From positions 23,020,106-23,084,105 of the forward strand of contig OX578282.1 of NCBI GenBank assembly GCA_951217055.1: DNA of 64,000 bases, read 5' to 3'. The translations under genes were made by a program, and so were the position numbers. The stretch is from Gerris lacustris (lineage: Eukaryota; Arthropoda; Insecta; Hemiptera; Gerridae). The notes beneath the pieces are model-generated. The model was not told the DNA's origin. It saw nothing but the letters and a program-made list of their open reading frames with translations, and did not search any database. Below are positions 33,054-44,166 of the stretch, piece by piece. The stretch's first letter is position 1; each line of letters begins with the position of its first letter.

Positions 33054-33653
33054 TTACTTTATCATAAAAAAGATAAAGTATTGTGATGGCGCTGAAAATT
33101 CGATTTAGACATTTTGATGGATTTACACGTTTTGAGGTCCCCTGAGTCCAAAAAAGTGGTTTTTCTCAAAAATGTCTATCTGTGCAGACGCGTGGAGCCT
33201 AAACTACTGGACTGATTTTGACGAAATTTTTTATCCATGTTCAGAAAAATCATACCCCGAGGCGAAATCTAGAAATGAATTTTAGCTATACATTTTTGAG
33301 CGCTACCCCAAAATACTTTTAAAAGATGTGGAAAAAAAAACCAAAAATGGTTCTGACGATTTTGATTAAAAAATTCTAAAGTGTAGTCCATTTAAATGCG
33401 AATCTAACGATATAAGCTGTTTTCCTGGGGAAAATTTAGTTCCTGTAAAAATAGCTTTAAACGCGGACGGAGAGAACCGGGTTCGATTCTCCCCCGAGGA
33501 GATGTTATTTTTATAATAAATTTTGATGAAATGTTCAATAATAATTTAATGTATCTACGAAACACGCAAACTAATAAATGGAAAAAAACTGGGTGAAGTA
33601 ATTATGAACTGTATATGAGCGTTTGTCTGATTTGTCTCTGGAACGATTTTTTT
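33054..33653 (+). mobile_element. F1 family element
   Basis: The 5' hairpin is ACTTTATCATAAAAAAGATA with AAGT closing, then GTATTGTGATGGCGC. Later come GACGCGTGGAGCCTAAACTA, the B-box-like GGGTTCGATTCTCCCC and the tail TTTGTCTCTGGAACG. It is about full length and moderately diverged. Confidence 0.88.
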
Positions 33654-34748
33654 CTTGTCTTTCAATGAATTTAATATTAAATAATTTAGTCTTTACCCAT
33701 ATACTACACTCTACCAAGACATTACATGTATGCGTGGTCCTTTGTTACAAAAACTATGGCTTTTAAATTATAGCCATGAATTTAGGGGCAAGCGATGCCA
33801 GAATAAGACATTGAAATGGTCATAATTTTGAGTGGAAGTCGAGAAATTGTTTGTCAAGTGAAAGAATAAATACAAAATTAATTACAATTAAATAAAGCGC
33901 ACCTTTCTACATGCAACAGGATGTTTTCGACGAACAAATATTATGTCCGTAGCATAATAAAGGAATCATAACAAGAGCATGTAGCTTTGTTAATAATGGA
34001 AACGCAAGAAATTGCGAGATAATTGATTACTATATCTGACGGAGTAAGAAAGCAAAATTAAAATGAATAAACAAGAGGAAAAAGTGGTAGCACTGTGCAT
34101 ATTGTTTTGAAATATCTTAGGATTTCATCATGGTTTAGTTCTGTGTTGAATTTACCTTCCTTCACAATATTTTATCTATGTAAGGTAACTATGTTTTATA
34201 GACCTATTAATTGCTTCCTTTTATTTATTTTTTTCACTAATTGTGTATTTTTACGGTAGTATATCATTTTTTAGACGTATGGTTGTGTTTTTTTTCTTTA
34301 AACACAGGGTACATTTCCGTCTAAAGGTTGTTTTAACGCTCCACTAATCAGGATCTGAAATTCTAAACCACCTTAACACAATACAACTTGAACCTGGTGG
34401 CAATTAACCTGAATAAATCGAAGATCGAAGGAAACATTAAACTTTCAGCTGTAATTGGAACTGGTTTGTAGGACGTTAAGAAAAAATATCAGAAAGTTCA
34501 TTGCAAAATCATCTCTTTTTATATCCTAGATGAGATACTGACTTTGCCCTTAATTTTTCTTGCTCGCTCTTCTTCCACTTCTTCGACTTGTCTTGATTTT
34601 AATAGTTTTAATCTTTTCTTGACTAAATATACTTGCTACCTTTCCATTCTCTACATCTTCTAGTTATCTTTTCTTGGCTTACGAGTAAATATTATGTTTA
34701 TCTTTTTTGTCTTGGATTTAATCTTCTATTTGCTTTGTCTTTTTTTTT
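33654..34748. other. Unassigned AT-rich spacer
   Basis: I see no gene. The last 200 bp (34540-34740) is the pyrimidine-rich degenerate repeat also found at 24180. Confidence 0.4.
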
Positions 34749-35386
34749 ACTTTCTCATATAAAGAGAAAGTATTGTGATGGCGCGAAAATTCGATTTTGA
34801 GATTTTGATGGATTTACACGTTTTGAGGTCCCCTGAGTCCAAAAAAGTGGTTTTTAAAAAATGTCTGTCTGTCGTCTGTCGTCTGTCGTCTGTCGTCTGT
34901 CTGTCGTCTGTGCAGACGCCTGGAGCCCAAACTACTGGGCCGATTTTGACGAAATTTGGCATACATGATCAGAAAAATCATACCCCGAGGCGAAATCGAG
35001 AAATGAATTTTAGCTCTAAATTTTGGGGCGCTACCCCCCAAAAACCCTGAAAAAACGTGAAAAAAAAATATTTCTCGAAATCGGTTCCGACGATTTTGAT
35101 TAAAAAATTCTAAAATGTAGTCCATTAAAATACGGATCCAACGATATAGGCCGTTTTCCCGGGAAAAATCTAGTTCCTGAGAAATAAGCTTAAAACGCGG
35201 ACGGAGAGAGCCCGGGTTCGATTCCCCGCCCAGGAGAAGTTATTTTTATGATAAATTTTGATGAAATGTTCAATAATAATTAAATTTACATACGAAAACA
35301 TAATAAATGGAAAACACTGGGCCAAATAATTATGACCTCGTATATGAGAAAGTTTGTCTGAGTTGTCTCGGACCGATTTTTTAATT
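34749..35386 (+). mobile_element. F1 family element, best-preserved copy
   Basis: The 5' end ACTTTCTCATATAAAGAG folds with AAAGT into a hairpin. Then follow GTATTGTGATGGCGCG, a (GTCGTCT)n array at 34863-34911, GACGCCTGGAGCCCAAACTA, CCGATTTTGACGAAATTTGG, a tRNA-like B box (GGGTTCGATTCCCC at 35213), and TATATGAGAAAGT, the inverse of the first 13 bases. About 30 bp of tail (GTTGTCTCGGACCGATTTTT) lies beyond the inverted repeat. The layout of subterminal inverted repeats, a GTCY-type array and a short 3' tail recalls Helentron-derived DINE-1-like elements. This is inference only. Confidence 0.88.
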
Positions 35387-35546
35387 TAATATTTCGAATA
35401 CTTTTTGATATTGGATTTAATCTTTTGTTTAATTCATGACATCTGATAAATTTGTTTTTCCTTTTCTTGATTGATTATTTAAACTTTATTTATACGTTCA
35501 ATAAACTTTATATTGAAAATAGTTTTGGTCAATTCATAGAGAAAAA

Positions 35547-35579
35547 TCATATTAAAGGGATTAATCCTTTAATATGATT
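35547..35579. repeat. Perfect 13-bp stem hairpin
   Basis: ATCATATTAAAGG, a 7-nt loop and CCTTTAATATGAT. It stands immediately left of the small MITE. It could be a minimal foldback. Confidence 0.8.
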
Positions 35580-35587
35580 TCTTCTTA

Positions 35588-35729
35588 TTTCATTTGGTCT
35601 TTAGGGACGATAAAAAAACATTAATATTTATTTATTTTAATTCATTGGCATAATTGTACAACTATCATAATTAAATATTCATATAGTTAAACATTAATGT
35701 TTTTTATCATTCCTAATGACCAAATGAAA
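35588..35729. mobile_element. 142-bp MITE with about 36-bp inverted ends and TA flanks
   Basis: TTTCATTTGGTCTTTAGGGA and its inverse TCCTAATGACCAAATGAAA lead into matched AAAAACATTAAT blocks. TA flanks both sides (35586-35587 and 35730-35731), as expected for a Tc1/mariner-type duplication, although TA is common by chance in this DNA. Confidence 0.7.
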
Positions 35730-36639
35730 TACGGAAGAAAAAAAAGGTTCATAATTTTTAATTAATAAAATACAGACGTACATAATCTGATAAGATATTT
35801 TCTCTGTTTTAATTTCTGTCTTACTAAATATTTGCATATTTTTTGAGTAAAAAGTCACCGTGGTATGTACCGGTCCATGGGAAAACCACAATTTGAACTG
35901 CAAATGATATTTGCTGATATTGTCTTGAAACCCATTAAGTTATCAAGAAAATCAGGACAATATTTTTTTGTAGACAATTGCTTCAATTGTTTATAGAATT
36001 ATTATTACAACTACCCTTAGCATTGCCAGAATTTTGATAATGTTACATTTTCAGCAATCTGTTTATACATTTTTAAAAATCAATAAACAACTGCACTAAG
36101 GTTTCCGATTTAGTTTCGCAATTTTTCCTTCGTTGGCTGGACTATATGTTTAATAATTAATTAATCGAAAGAGATTTTCTAGGGTGTATAAATGCAGTAT
36201 CTCTACGCATATTTTTGATCGAGTTTATAGCATCGATTTGTTTACTTATATTTACTTTTTCTTGAGATAAATCTACTGTTAAAGTTTTCATAATTTAAAT
36301 CTCACGTTTTCCTTAGGTCAAAAAGACTATGAATTTTTTAGATTACAATGTATAACGAAACCTCATTTAAAAGCTCGGGTATCAGTGAGCTTTTACCAGG
36401 ATAAAGAAAATGTATCTCGGTCAAGGCAAGAAGAAAGTATCTTTTTACCTTAAATGTGTCACCTGTAGAAAATAGCCCTCTCTAAAGGATATTTTAGAAA
36501 TAGGAATGAAACGTTAACAAGTTGTATACACTCACATTTACGTTATTATACGTTTAATAGCGCATTTCAATAATTCTATTACCTTTTAAGAATTATAGCG
36601 TAAAAATATAATACTAACTGACTCACTTTATATCTACTG

Positions 36640-36790
36640 CTGATTTTTTAACGGACATTTTTTGGCTATATAGTGTCAGTGACGGTCCTTTCGTCTGTAC
36701 TTCATTTGGAAATTTGGATGGTAGGTCATAATTAGTCCATTGTTGATCCCATAAATAATTCAAACTTTCTACGCCTACATCTTTGTCTTC
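36640..36790 (+). mobile_element. F3 core fragment
   Basis: TTTGGATGGTAGGTCATAAT then TAGTCCATTGTTGATCCCAT matches the inner arm of F3. It is truncated on the right by the A-tract preceding the 5S-like element. Confidence 0.6.
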
Positions 36791-36834
36791 CATAAATTTG
36801 ACAATAATAGGTCATAAAACCAAAAAAAAAAAAA

Positions 36835-38263
36835 AAAAAAAATCGGGTACGGGGTAACTCGGAACTTTTCCTCACTTCCGAGGCCACGAAAGTGGCCTCT
36901 CCTGCTGGAAGCTGCATTGGGCGTGGTCAGTACTTGGACGGATGACCGTTTTGAAGTAACTGATTTATTTATTATAACTTCATTTTTAAATATACATTAT
37001 TATTATTTTTTTAGTAGTAAATTACCCTCTATATATATTTGTAAACTTAGGATTTCTCCTTAACTTGGTCTTTTGGGTACGATATATTTTCGTTTAAAAA
37101 TTAAAGTTTAAACATGTTGAACATTTCGCTATATTTCAACCCCTTTGGGTCATTTTCAAGCTTTTTACAAATTTTTCATTTAATCCTGGTATTACATCAT
37201 TTAATCACAGTTCTAGTTACATTTTTAACACATTTCTACTTTATTCAGTAATATAATAGCTAAAATTTTCGTAAGGATCTTTGTCTAAAAAGTTAAAATA
37301 ATCCTAAAAGGATTCAAAGGATTCAAGGATCAAAGATTCTTACGAGAATTTTAGCTATTATATTACTGAATAAAGTAGAAATGTGTTAAAAATGTAACTA
37401 GAACTGTGATTAAATGATGTAATACCAGGATTAAATGAAAAATTTGTAAAAAGCTTGAAAATGACCCAAATGGGTTGAAATATAGCGAAATGTTCAACAT
37501 GTTTAAACTTTAATTTTTAAACGAAAATAAAGCGTACCCAAAAGACCAAGTTAAGGAGAAATCCTAAGTTTACAAATAAATTATTTTTATTCATATAATT
37601 ATTTGAATTTTGTCGGTATTTTGACAGATGTAAACAAACTTTTACGTTTAACGAAAGTATCGCACTAATTAATAAATATATTTGCTTATAAATTTTAAAA
37701 TAATTAATGGAATTTCATCGTTTTTTTTTATATTTGTTCATTATTTTTTACTGGTTCCAACGATATGCTGTATGTCAAAAACGTATTTATACTTCCGGTA
37801 TTATTAAGCGTCAAAGTTTCAAAATTAAAAAATTGATAACTTAAAAATGGTGGCCAACACACACACACACACACACAACAAATACACATTAAATTAAATT
37901 TGGTGAATTTGTTTGACATACAAAGAGGTACATTCGTGCCAAATTTCAACTCGATTGTTCCTTTTTTTGATGTTTTACGAATTTTAAAATATTTTGCTGA
38001 CTCTGCAAACTGGGTTCAAGATGGCGGAAAATGTTAATTTTCCGGGCGGCACAACTAGAAGTAAGGACTGATTTGTCTGCCAAGTTTCAACTCTCTAGGT
38101 TAAATACCCTGGGCGCTACGATGATAACACACATACAGACGTCATGCTGAAAACCATTCAGGAGGTCTTAAAATACCCAAAACGGATAATTCAGTTGAAA
38201 TCTCGAACAAAATATTTTGGGTGAAAACAATACTTTTCCTACCATCGGTGAGGAAAAGTAAAA
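36835..38263 (+). mobile_element. F7 element with 5S-rRNA-like head, interrupted by a foldback
   Basis: The head (36835-36955) contains CTGCATTGGGCGTGGTCAGT then ACTTGGACGGATGACCG. This closely follows the internal promoter half of eukaryotic 5S rRNA (A-box and C-box region). The body matches 60095-60345 (GTATTTTGACAGATGTAAAC, CATCATGCTGAAAACC-type text, CCAAAACGGAT). It ends in the hairpin ACTTTTCCTACC-ATCG-GTGAGGAAAAGT. Without the nested foldback at 37038-37577 it is about 890 bp. Downstream it includes CAAGATGGCGG and CACACA repeats. The 5S head suggests Pol III transcription, as in SINE3-type elements. Confidence 0.75.
37038..37577. mobile_element. Foldback element (arms about 245 bp) nested in F7
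   Basis: The left arm 37038-37286 and right arm 37331-37577 are inverted with about 95% identity by eye. Outer ends are ATTTGTAAACTTAGGATTTC and its inverse. Each arm contains GCTTGAAAATGACCC then GGTTGAAATATAGCG, a hammerhead-like motif. The other F7 copy (59905-60342) lacks this insertion at the equivalent point (near 60080), so insertion is shown by comparison. Nothing is encoded. Confidence 0.88.
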
Positions 38264-38844
38264 AATCATTGAAGTACGCGATACGCGATAGTCGAGGAAG
38301 CTTTGTGCCACACTAATTTGTAGTCTATTTTGAAACAGTTCACTGTAATCATTGTATTTATTTATAAAGTAATATTGGATCGAAAGAGAATATCCAGTTT
38401 CTATTTTATTTGTATTCTATCATAATATGATATACTTTCTTAAAATGTTCTTTGTATACATTTGATATAATTCGGTGCGTAGATCTAAAGTTGCTATTAT
38501 TTATATCATCCATTTATGAAAGTATACGATGAATTAAAATTAGATAATTCTTGTCAGAGAACCTTTCTGTATGATGTATAAAAAATCTATTAAACGGCTA
38601 TGTAAAGGTTTTTTAGAATAGAAATAGAACATAAACTTGATAATATTATCTACCTCAGACTACAAACCCGTGACAAACTATCAGGCCTATTCAATTAAGA
38701 TTTAAATAAGGTATCAATGCTTCCTAAATCAATACATAATTGAAAACCTAGACATTTTTCATGAAACGATTATGGCGCCGTCTAACTGCGATAATAATTA
38801 AAAAGCTTTCTCAAACTTAGATGTTATTGCTACATATTTTTGCT

Positions 38845-39430
38845 TCCAAGCTTACCGAAGAAAATGTTATTTATATTTCCAATTTCTAAAATTCCTATAC
38901 AGAAATACATTTTAGACTTCATGGGACAATTTTGGTCTCGCGACTTTCTGATGGTCTGTCAGTCAATATTTTTGCGACCCACCATATCATTAAAACACTC
39001 GTCAGATTTTGATAAAATTTGGATGGTAGGTTTCAATTAGCCCATAGTTCTTCCCATACTAATTTCACCTTCTCCGACCATTGAGCCTTCCGCATGTTCA
39101 AAAACTTGTTTTTTTTTTTTTAAAAAAACAACTACATATATTGCTCCCGAGCTTACCGAAGGTAACGGTAGCTATTTGATCGTTCAGATAAACCAACATT
39201 GTTTATGTCTCCGATTTCAAAAATTTCAAGACATAAATCCGTTTCAGGCGTCAGGGAAAATTTTTGGTCTGTCGATTTTGCCTGTCTGTCGATCTGTTTA
39301 AAATGTTTGCGAACCTGCATATCTTAAAAGCTACTAGTCCGATTTAAATGAAATTTAAATAACAGGTCATAATTAACCCATTATTGGCCCCATATAACCT
39401 TCTCCGCCCATTTGTTTCTCTTCTACATGG
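38845..39430 (+). mobile_element. Two truncated F3 left halves in tandem
   Basis: The first copy, 38845-39110, starts CTTCCAAGCTTACCGAAG. The second, 39141-39430, starts GCTCCCGAGCTTACCGAAGG. Both run through CTCCGATTT-type text, a GTCTGTC tract, and the GGTAGGT or ACAGGTCATAATTAACCC block, then stop near the foldback loop (CCATTTGTTTCTCTTCTACA in the second). The right arms are missing. Confidence 0.75.
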
Positions 39431-39603
39431 GCACAAACATACTTTTATTTACACAAATATCTTAACAAGTACTCTTCTGATATTTAAGAAATTTAGATAG
39501 TTTGTCAAAAGTAGCCCACAAATGGCTCCAGATTAATTTCAACAGCCTGCGCACATTAAATATTGCTAAATTTAAACATTTATTAGTGTAAATAAAAAAA
39601 ACA

Positions 39604-40155
39604 AAATCGGTCCGAGACATCTTACACAAAATTTATCATGTACGAGTTCATAATTACTTAGCCCAGTGTTTTCCATTTTGTAGTTTTCGTATGTATATTT
39701 AATTATTATTGAACAAAAAAAATTTCCTTAAAATTTCCGTCCACATTTGAAGCTATTTTCTCAGGAACTAGATTTTTTTTCCGGGAAAACGGCTTATAAG
39801 TATCGTTAGATTTGTATTTAATTGGACTACATTTTAGAATTTTTCAATCAAAATCGTCGGAACCGTTTTCGAGAATTTTTTTTTCACGTTTTTTCAAAGT
39901 TTTGGAGGCTATTGGCCCCAAAATTTGAGCTAAAATTCATTTCTCGATTTCGACTCGGGGTATGATTTTTCTGAACATGTATGCTAAATTTCGTCAAAAT
40001 CAGCCCTGTAGTTTAGGCTCCAGGCGTCTGCACAGAGGACAAACAGACATATTTTATAAACCTCTTTTTTTGACTCAGGGGACCTCAAAACGTGTAAATC
40101 AATCAAAATCGAATTTTTGCGCCATTTCAATACTTCCACTTTATATGAGAAAGTA
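39604..40155 (-). mobile_element. F1 family element, minus strand
   Basis: The tail complement CGGTCCGAGACATCTTACAC is at the left. GGCTCCAGGCGTCTGCACAG is near 40015, and the terminal hairpin ACTTTATATGAGAAAGT is at the right. The B-box segment is degraded. It is flanked on the right by TGTGCCATTGCTACCTCGCG, an end motif shared with 24983 and 58495. Confidence 0.85.
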
Positions 40156-40349
40156 ACAAAGCATTTTGACAGAGTTAAAATAATCATCCAATTAGTGTGC
40201 CATTGCTACCTCGCGTCCTGTACATTTGTTAATTATGGTCACACTTAAAAATAAGTTTGACTCCCACTTGGGCGTAAGGAAGCTGTATGTACCACACAAA
40301 TTAACAGACTATTTTATTATTTTAGAATAGATTTTTAGACTAAAAAGTA

Positions 40350-40401
40350 TTTTATTGAAGCGAGCGTAGCGAGCTTCCTACATTCAACGAAATATGCTCC
40401 G

Positions 40402-40465
<64 letters not shown>

Positions 40466-41152
40466 AGTAACGTTTACGCGTGTGACGATAACTTGAGTAA
40501 AAGTTGACCGATTTAGTTGGTATACATGTTCCTCTTACTAATACTCAGGCTAAGTTCGTTGGACAGCGTGATCCGTCCACGAGTTCGCGCGCAACGCTCG
40601 CGTAAACGAGAGGTACAAAAATTAAATTGGAATTTCAGGACGGGAAAAGATTCTATCATCATTTACTCGATGAGACGAACATTTTTTTCAAATAACATTT
40701 TTTGTAAAACCAACAGCGACACCGCTATGAATTAATAAAGATCGCTAAAACTATTAAAGCGGGCCTAAACGTTTAAAATAGAGAAAACAACCTTTTTACC
40801 GATATCTTACGTTCTAACGAAACGATTTTAATAAAACTTCATATACACCATCTAATGCACAATTGAAACAGGTATGCAAAATTTCAACTTGATACAAGCA
40901 AAATTCTTTGCGTAGTGACGAGATACATTTATAATAATTGTTTAAAAGCTACCGCGGGTGGTGAAGATGTTACAGTCGTATAGTGTATGGTTTGTTTAGG
41001 AAGTAAAGCTTTGTACCGAGTACCCCCACTCTTCCCTACCCCTCTTCCACTTATCTTCAACTATGACATTCATCATGATTAATAAATTACAATATTCAGT
41101 ATTTCATTGCAATACGCTCGCTTCAATGATAGAGCCACGCGATGCCTAGTTA
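40350..41152 (+). mobile_element. F2 family element, uninterrupted copy
   Basis: It starts TTATTGAAGCGAGCGTAGCG. A (GTCT)n array of about 16 units occupies 40404-40464. The core CGATAACTTGAGTAAAAGTT follows. The 3' inverted repeat TACGCTCGCTTCAAT is followed by a 25-bp tail GATAGAGCCACGCGATGCC and TAG. It shows the unoccupied sites for both the Harbinger-like MITE (40812) and the hAT-like element (40855). The 40517-40735 frame is repeat-derived. Confidence 0.9.
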
Positions 41153-41248
41153 TTATAATTATAATTTTATTATAATTATAATTTTATTTTATTGAAGCGA
41201 GCGTAGCGAGCTTCCTACATTCAACGAAATATGCTCCGTGTCTGTCTA

Positions 41249-41314
<66 letters not shown>

Positions 41315-42032
41315 AGTAACGTTCACGCGTGTGACGATAACTTGAGTAAAAGTTGACCGATTTAGTTGAAATTTTGTATACATGATCCTCTTACTAATAC
41401 TCAGGCTAAGTTCGTTGGACAGCGTGATCCGTCCAAGAGTTCGCGCGCAACGCTCGCGTAAACGAGAGGGACATAAATTAAATTGGAATTTCAGGACGGG
41501 AAAAGATTCTATCATCATCTATTCAATAAGACGAACATTTTTTTCAAATAACATTTTTTACTAAAACCAACAGCGACACCGCTATGACTTAATAAAGATC
41601 GCTAAAACTATTAAAGCGGAGCTAAACGTTTATAATAGAGAAAACAACCTTTTTACCGATATCTTACGTTCTAACGTAACGATTTTAATAAAACTTCATA
41701 TACTCCATCTCAGCGCCGGTGCTACACTTTTGGCCGCCACAGGCAAGACGATTTTCGGCCGCCCTTAGAAATTGTTTCTTTTGACTTGGTGGGGGGGGGG
41801 GGGGGGGGGGGGGGAACCATTTGTTACACCAGGCCAGGAATCAGGGTCTTATCTGAATTTTAGCTCACTTTTTAGATGATATCCCGAGCGTTTTCCTCTT
41901 CAATAAATTGTTACATCTGACAGTTAAATAAGTTTATATTTTTTGGTACATTTATTTTAATTAAGACTAATCAAGATACCATAAGCCAGTTGTTTACTAT
42001 ATATACCTTAACCAATATAGCGTCGTTGTTTT

Positions 42033-42623
42033 TACTTTCTCGTATAAAGAGAAAGTATCGTGATGACGCGAAATTTTTGACGGAGTTACACGTTTGAGGT
42101 CCCCTGAGTCCATAAAAGTGGTTTTTAAAAAATGTTTGTCTCTCGTCTGTTTGTCCAGACGCCTGGAGCCTAAACTACTGGGCCGATTTATACGAAATTT
42201 GGCATACATGTTCAAAAAAATCATACCCCGAAGTAAAATCGAGAAATGAATTTTAACTTCAAACTTAGGGGTGCTACCCCCCCAAAAACTCTGAAAAAAC
42301 GTGAAAAAATACCTATTTCTCGAAAACGGTTCCAACGATTTTGATTAAAAAATTCTTAAATGTAGCCTATTTAAATACGAATTTAACGATATAAGCTGTT
42401 TTCCCGGGAAAAATCTAGTTCCTGAGAAAATAGCTAAAAACGCTGACAGAGAGAGGCCTGGTTCGATTCCCCGCCCGGAAGAAGTTATTTTTATGTTAAA
42501 TTTTGATGAAATGTTCGATAATAAAAATGTACCTACGAAATCTAATGAATGGAAAACACTGGGCTAAGTAATTATAATCTCGTATATAAGAAAGTTTGTC
42601 TGAGTTGCCTCGGACCGATTTTT
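42033..42623 (+). mobile_element. F1 family element nested in the hAT-like element
   Basis: The terminal hairpin is ACTTTCTCGTATAAAGAG with AAAGT. GACGCCTGGAGCCTAAACTA, the B box GGTTCGATTCCCCGCC and the tail GAGTTGCCTCGGACCGATTT follow. It is well preserved. Confidence 0.88.
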
Positions 42624-42649
42624 CGTTTTTGTTTTAGTCCCGATCAACA

Positions 42650-42806
42650 GCTTAATTCATTACAGGAAGGGGGTTATCCGACAATTTTACTCATCTTCTC
42701 GATGAGATCATTAGTGTGAAACATGTCTCCTCTCTCTAGGATTCGAACTCACAGCCGGGGTTTAGACCTTGGTTTCAGAGTCGAGTATGCTAACCACTCG
42801 GCTCAT
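42650..42806 (-). mobile_element. tRNA-Ser/Leu-derived SINE, minus strand, nested
   Basis: On the minus strand the head GAGCCGAGTGGTTAGCATAC is an A-box match, GTGAGTTCGAATCCTAG contains the B box, and the body ends with CCCCCTTCCTGTAATG. It is the same family and orientation as 16268-16457. It sits directly after the F1 copy inside the hAT-like element. Confidence 0.8.
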
Positions 42807-44166
42807 TATTATTAATTATTTTTTACATCAATGTAATATTACTATACATAATATATTTAAAAAAACAAGTTTTTATAATTATTAAAACGTTATTGTCCTA
42901 TAAAGTACTTTAAGGATAACAATTAATAATTAATTACAAAATTTGTACATCTCAAAAAAGCCAAGTTAAGTAAAATCATGTAATAATAATTAGTATAATT
43001 TATAATAAAAAATTGAAACACGCTTTGTCATCGGAAATACATGATCAAAAGTGCCAGCTTATTCCAAGATAATAATTTTGAAGATTTTAGGAGGGGGGGA
43101 TTTTTTCTTATAAAATATTAACGCATGAAACATTACTTAAACAACTTTTGTTTTTTGACAGAAAATAAATGTGATAGTTTAATTTTTTCGTTGATTTGAC
43201 ACGACATGCAAAAATATGAATTGGACTCAGAGCATCCATTCATTTAACACCCCCCTCCCCCCCATGACGTATTTCCGTTATTAACATTTTATAATTATTG
43301 TTCTTCTCTGAGGATTATTTTCGGGCCCTCAAATTTTTCTATGACTATATTTTTAATATTATCCTTTTATATTTTTATTATACATGTTAGGAAAGAAAAA
43401 ATCAAGTTTAAGGGAAGGGTGGAAAAGATAACAGCTAATAACTAAGGGGCAGGAAAAGAGTTAGAGAAAAAATAAGAAGAGAGAGGAGGTATTATATGTC
43501 ATATTACACTCATATATTATAGCAAAGACAGTCGATAGTAGTTTTAGGAAACAAAATAAATGACACCGGTGTAACCAAGAACAATTCCGAAATGTGATTA
43601 GCTCAACTACTAAACTAATACCAGTCCAGATAAGAGGTGTTGTCTAGGTCTAGGGCCTAGGGCAGGGGTGTTATTACTAGGGTTCCTTCTAATCAGTACG
43701 CCTCGCTCATTATTATCGTTTTGCAACTATGGATTTTGTTTTTAATTTATAAAAAAAAAAAAAAAAAAAAAAAAAGGCAACATCGGCCGCCCCCTCAGTT
43801 TGGCCGCCACAGGCGGCCGCCTGCCCCGCCTGTGCGTAGCGCCGGCGCTGCTCCATCTAATGCACAATTGAAACAGGTATGCAAAATTTCAACTTGATAC
43901 AAGCAAAATTCTTTGCGTAGTGACGAGATACATTTATAATATTTGTTTAAAAGCTACCGCGGGTGGTGAAGATTGTTATAGTCGTATAAGGTATAGGTTT
44001 GTTTAGGAAGTAAAGCTTTGTACCGAGTACCCCCACTCTTCCCCCACACTATCCTCTTCCACTTATCTTCAACTATGACATTCTTCGTGATTAATAAATT
44101 TCAATATTCAGTATTTCATTGCAATACGCTCGCTTCAATGATAGAGCCACGCGATGCCTAGTTATT

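Larger units (their letters stand above)
41711..43850. mobile_element. hAT-like element, 2140 bp, with 8-bp duplication CTCCATCT
   Basis: The ends CAGCGCCGGTGCTAC and GTAGCGCCGGCGCTG are inverted with one mismatch. CTCCATCT is present at 41703-41710 and 43851-43858. The F2 copy at 40350 shows the single unoccupied site. Subterminal TGGCCGCCACAGGC occurs near both ends. No transposase frame is present. The interior holds an F1 copy, a SINE, G24 (41791-41814) and A-rich runs, so it is a non-autonomous carrier. An 8-bp duplication fits hAT transposases. Confidence 0.9.
41187..44166 (+). mobile_element. F2 family element split by a 2.1-kb hAT-like insertion
   Basis: The F2 5' part 41187-41710 (GTCT array of about 18 units at 41240-41313) continues at 43851-44166 to TACGCTCGCTTCAATGATAG and CCTAG. 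It abuts the first F2 copy across a (TTATAATTATAATTTTA)2 junction, giving two F2 elements head to tail. Without the insert it is about 830 bp and nearly identical to the first copy. Confidence 0.9.

Noticed and set aside
34775..35125. Frames of 70-110 codons in F1 copies (also at 15717, 39962 and 42000)
   Set aside because: The frame is broken differently in each copy and lacks any domain; the conserved DNA is a non-coding repeat.
36895..36950. Functional 5S rRNA gene
   Set aside because: Only the internal-promoter half matches; the remainder of a 120-nt 5S sequence is absent.
40404..40464. CRISPR-like array
   Set aside because: It is a pure GTCT microsatellite with no spacers, in a eukaryotic genome.
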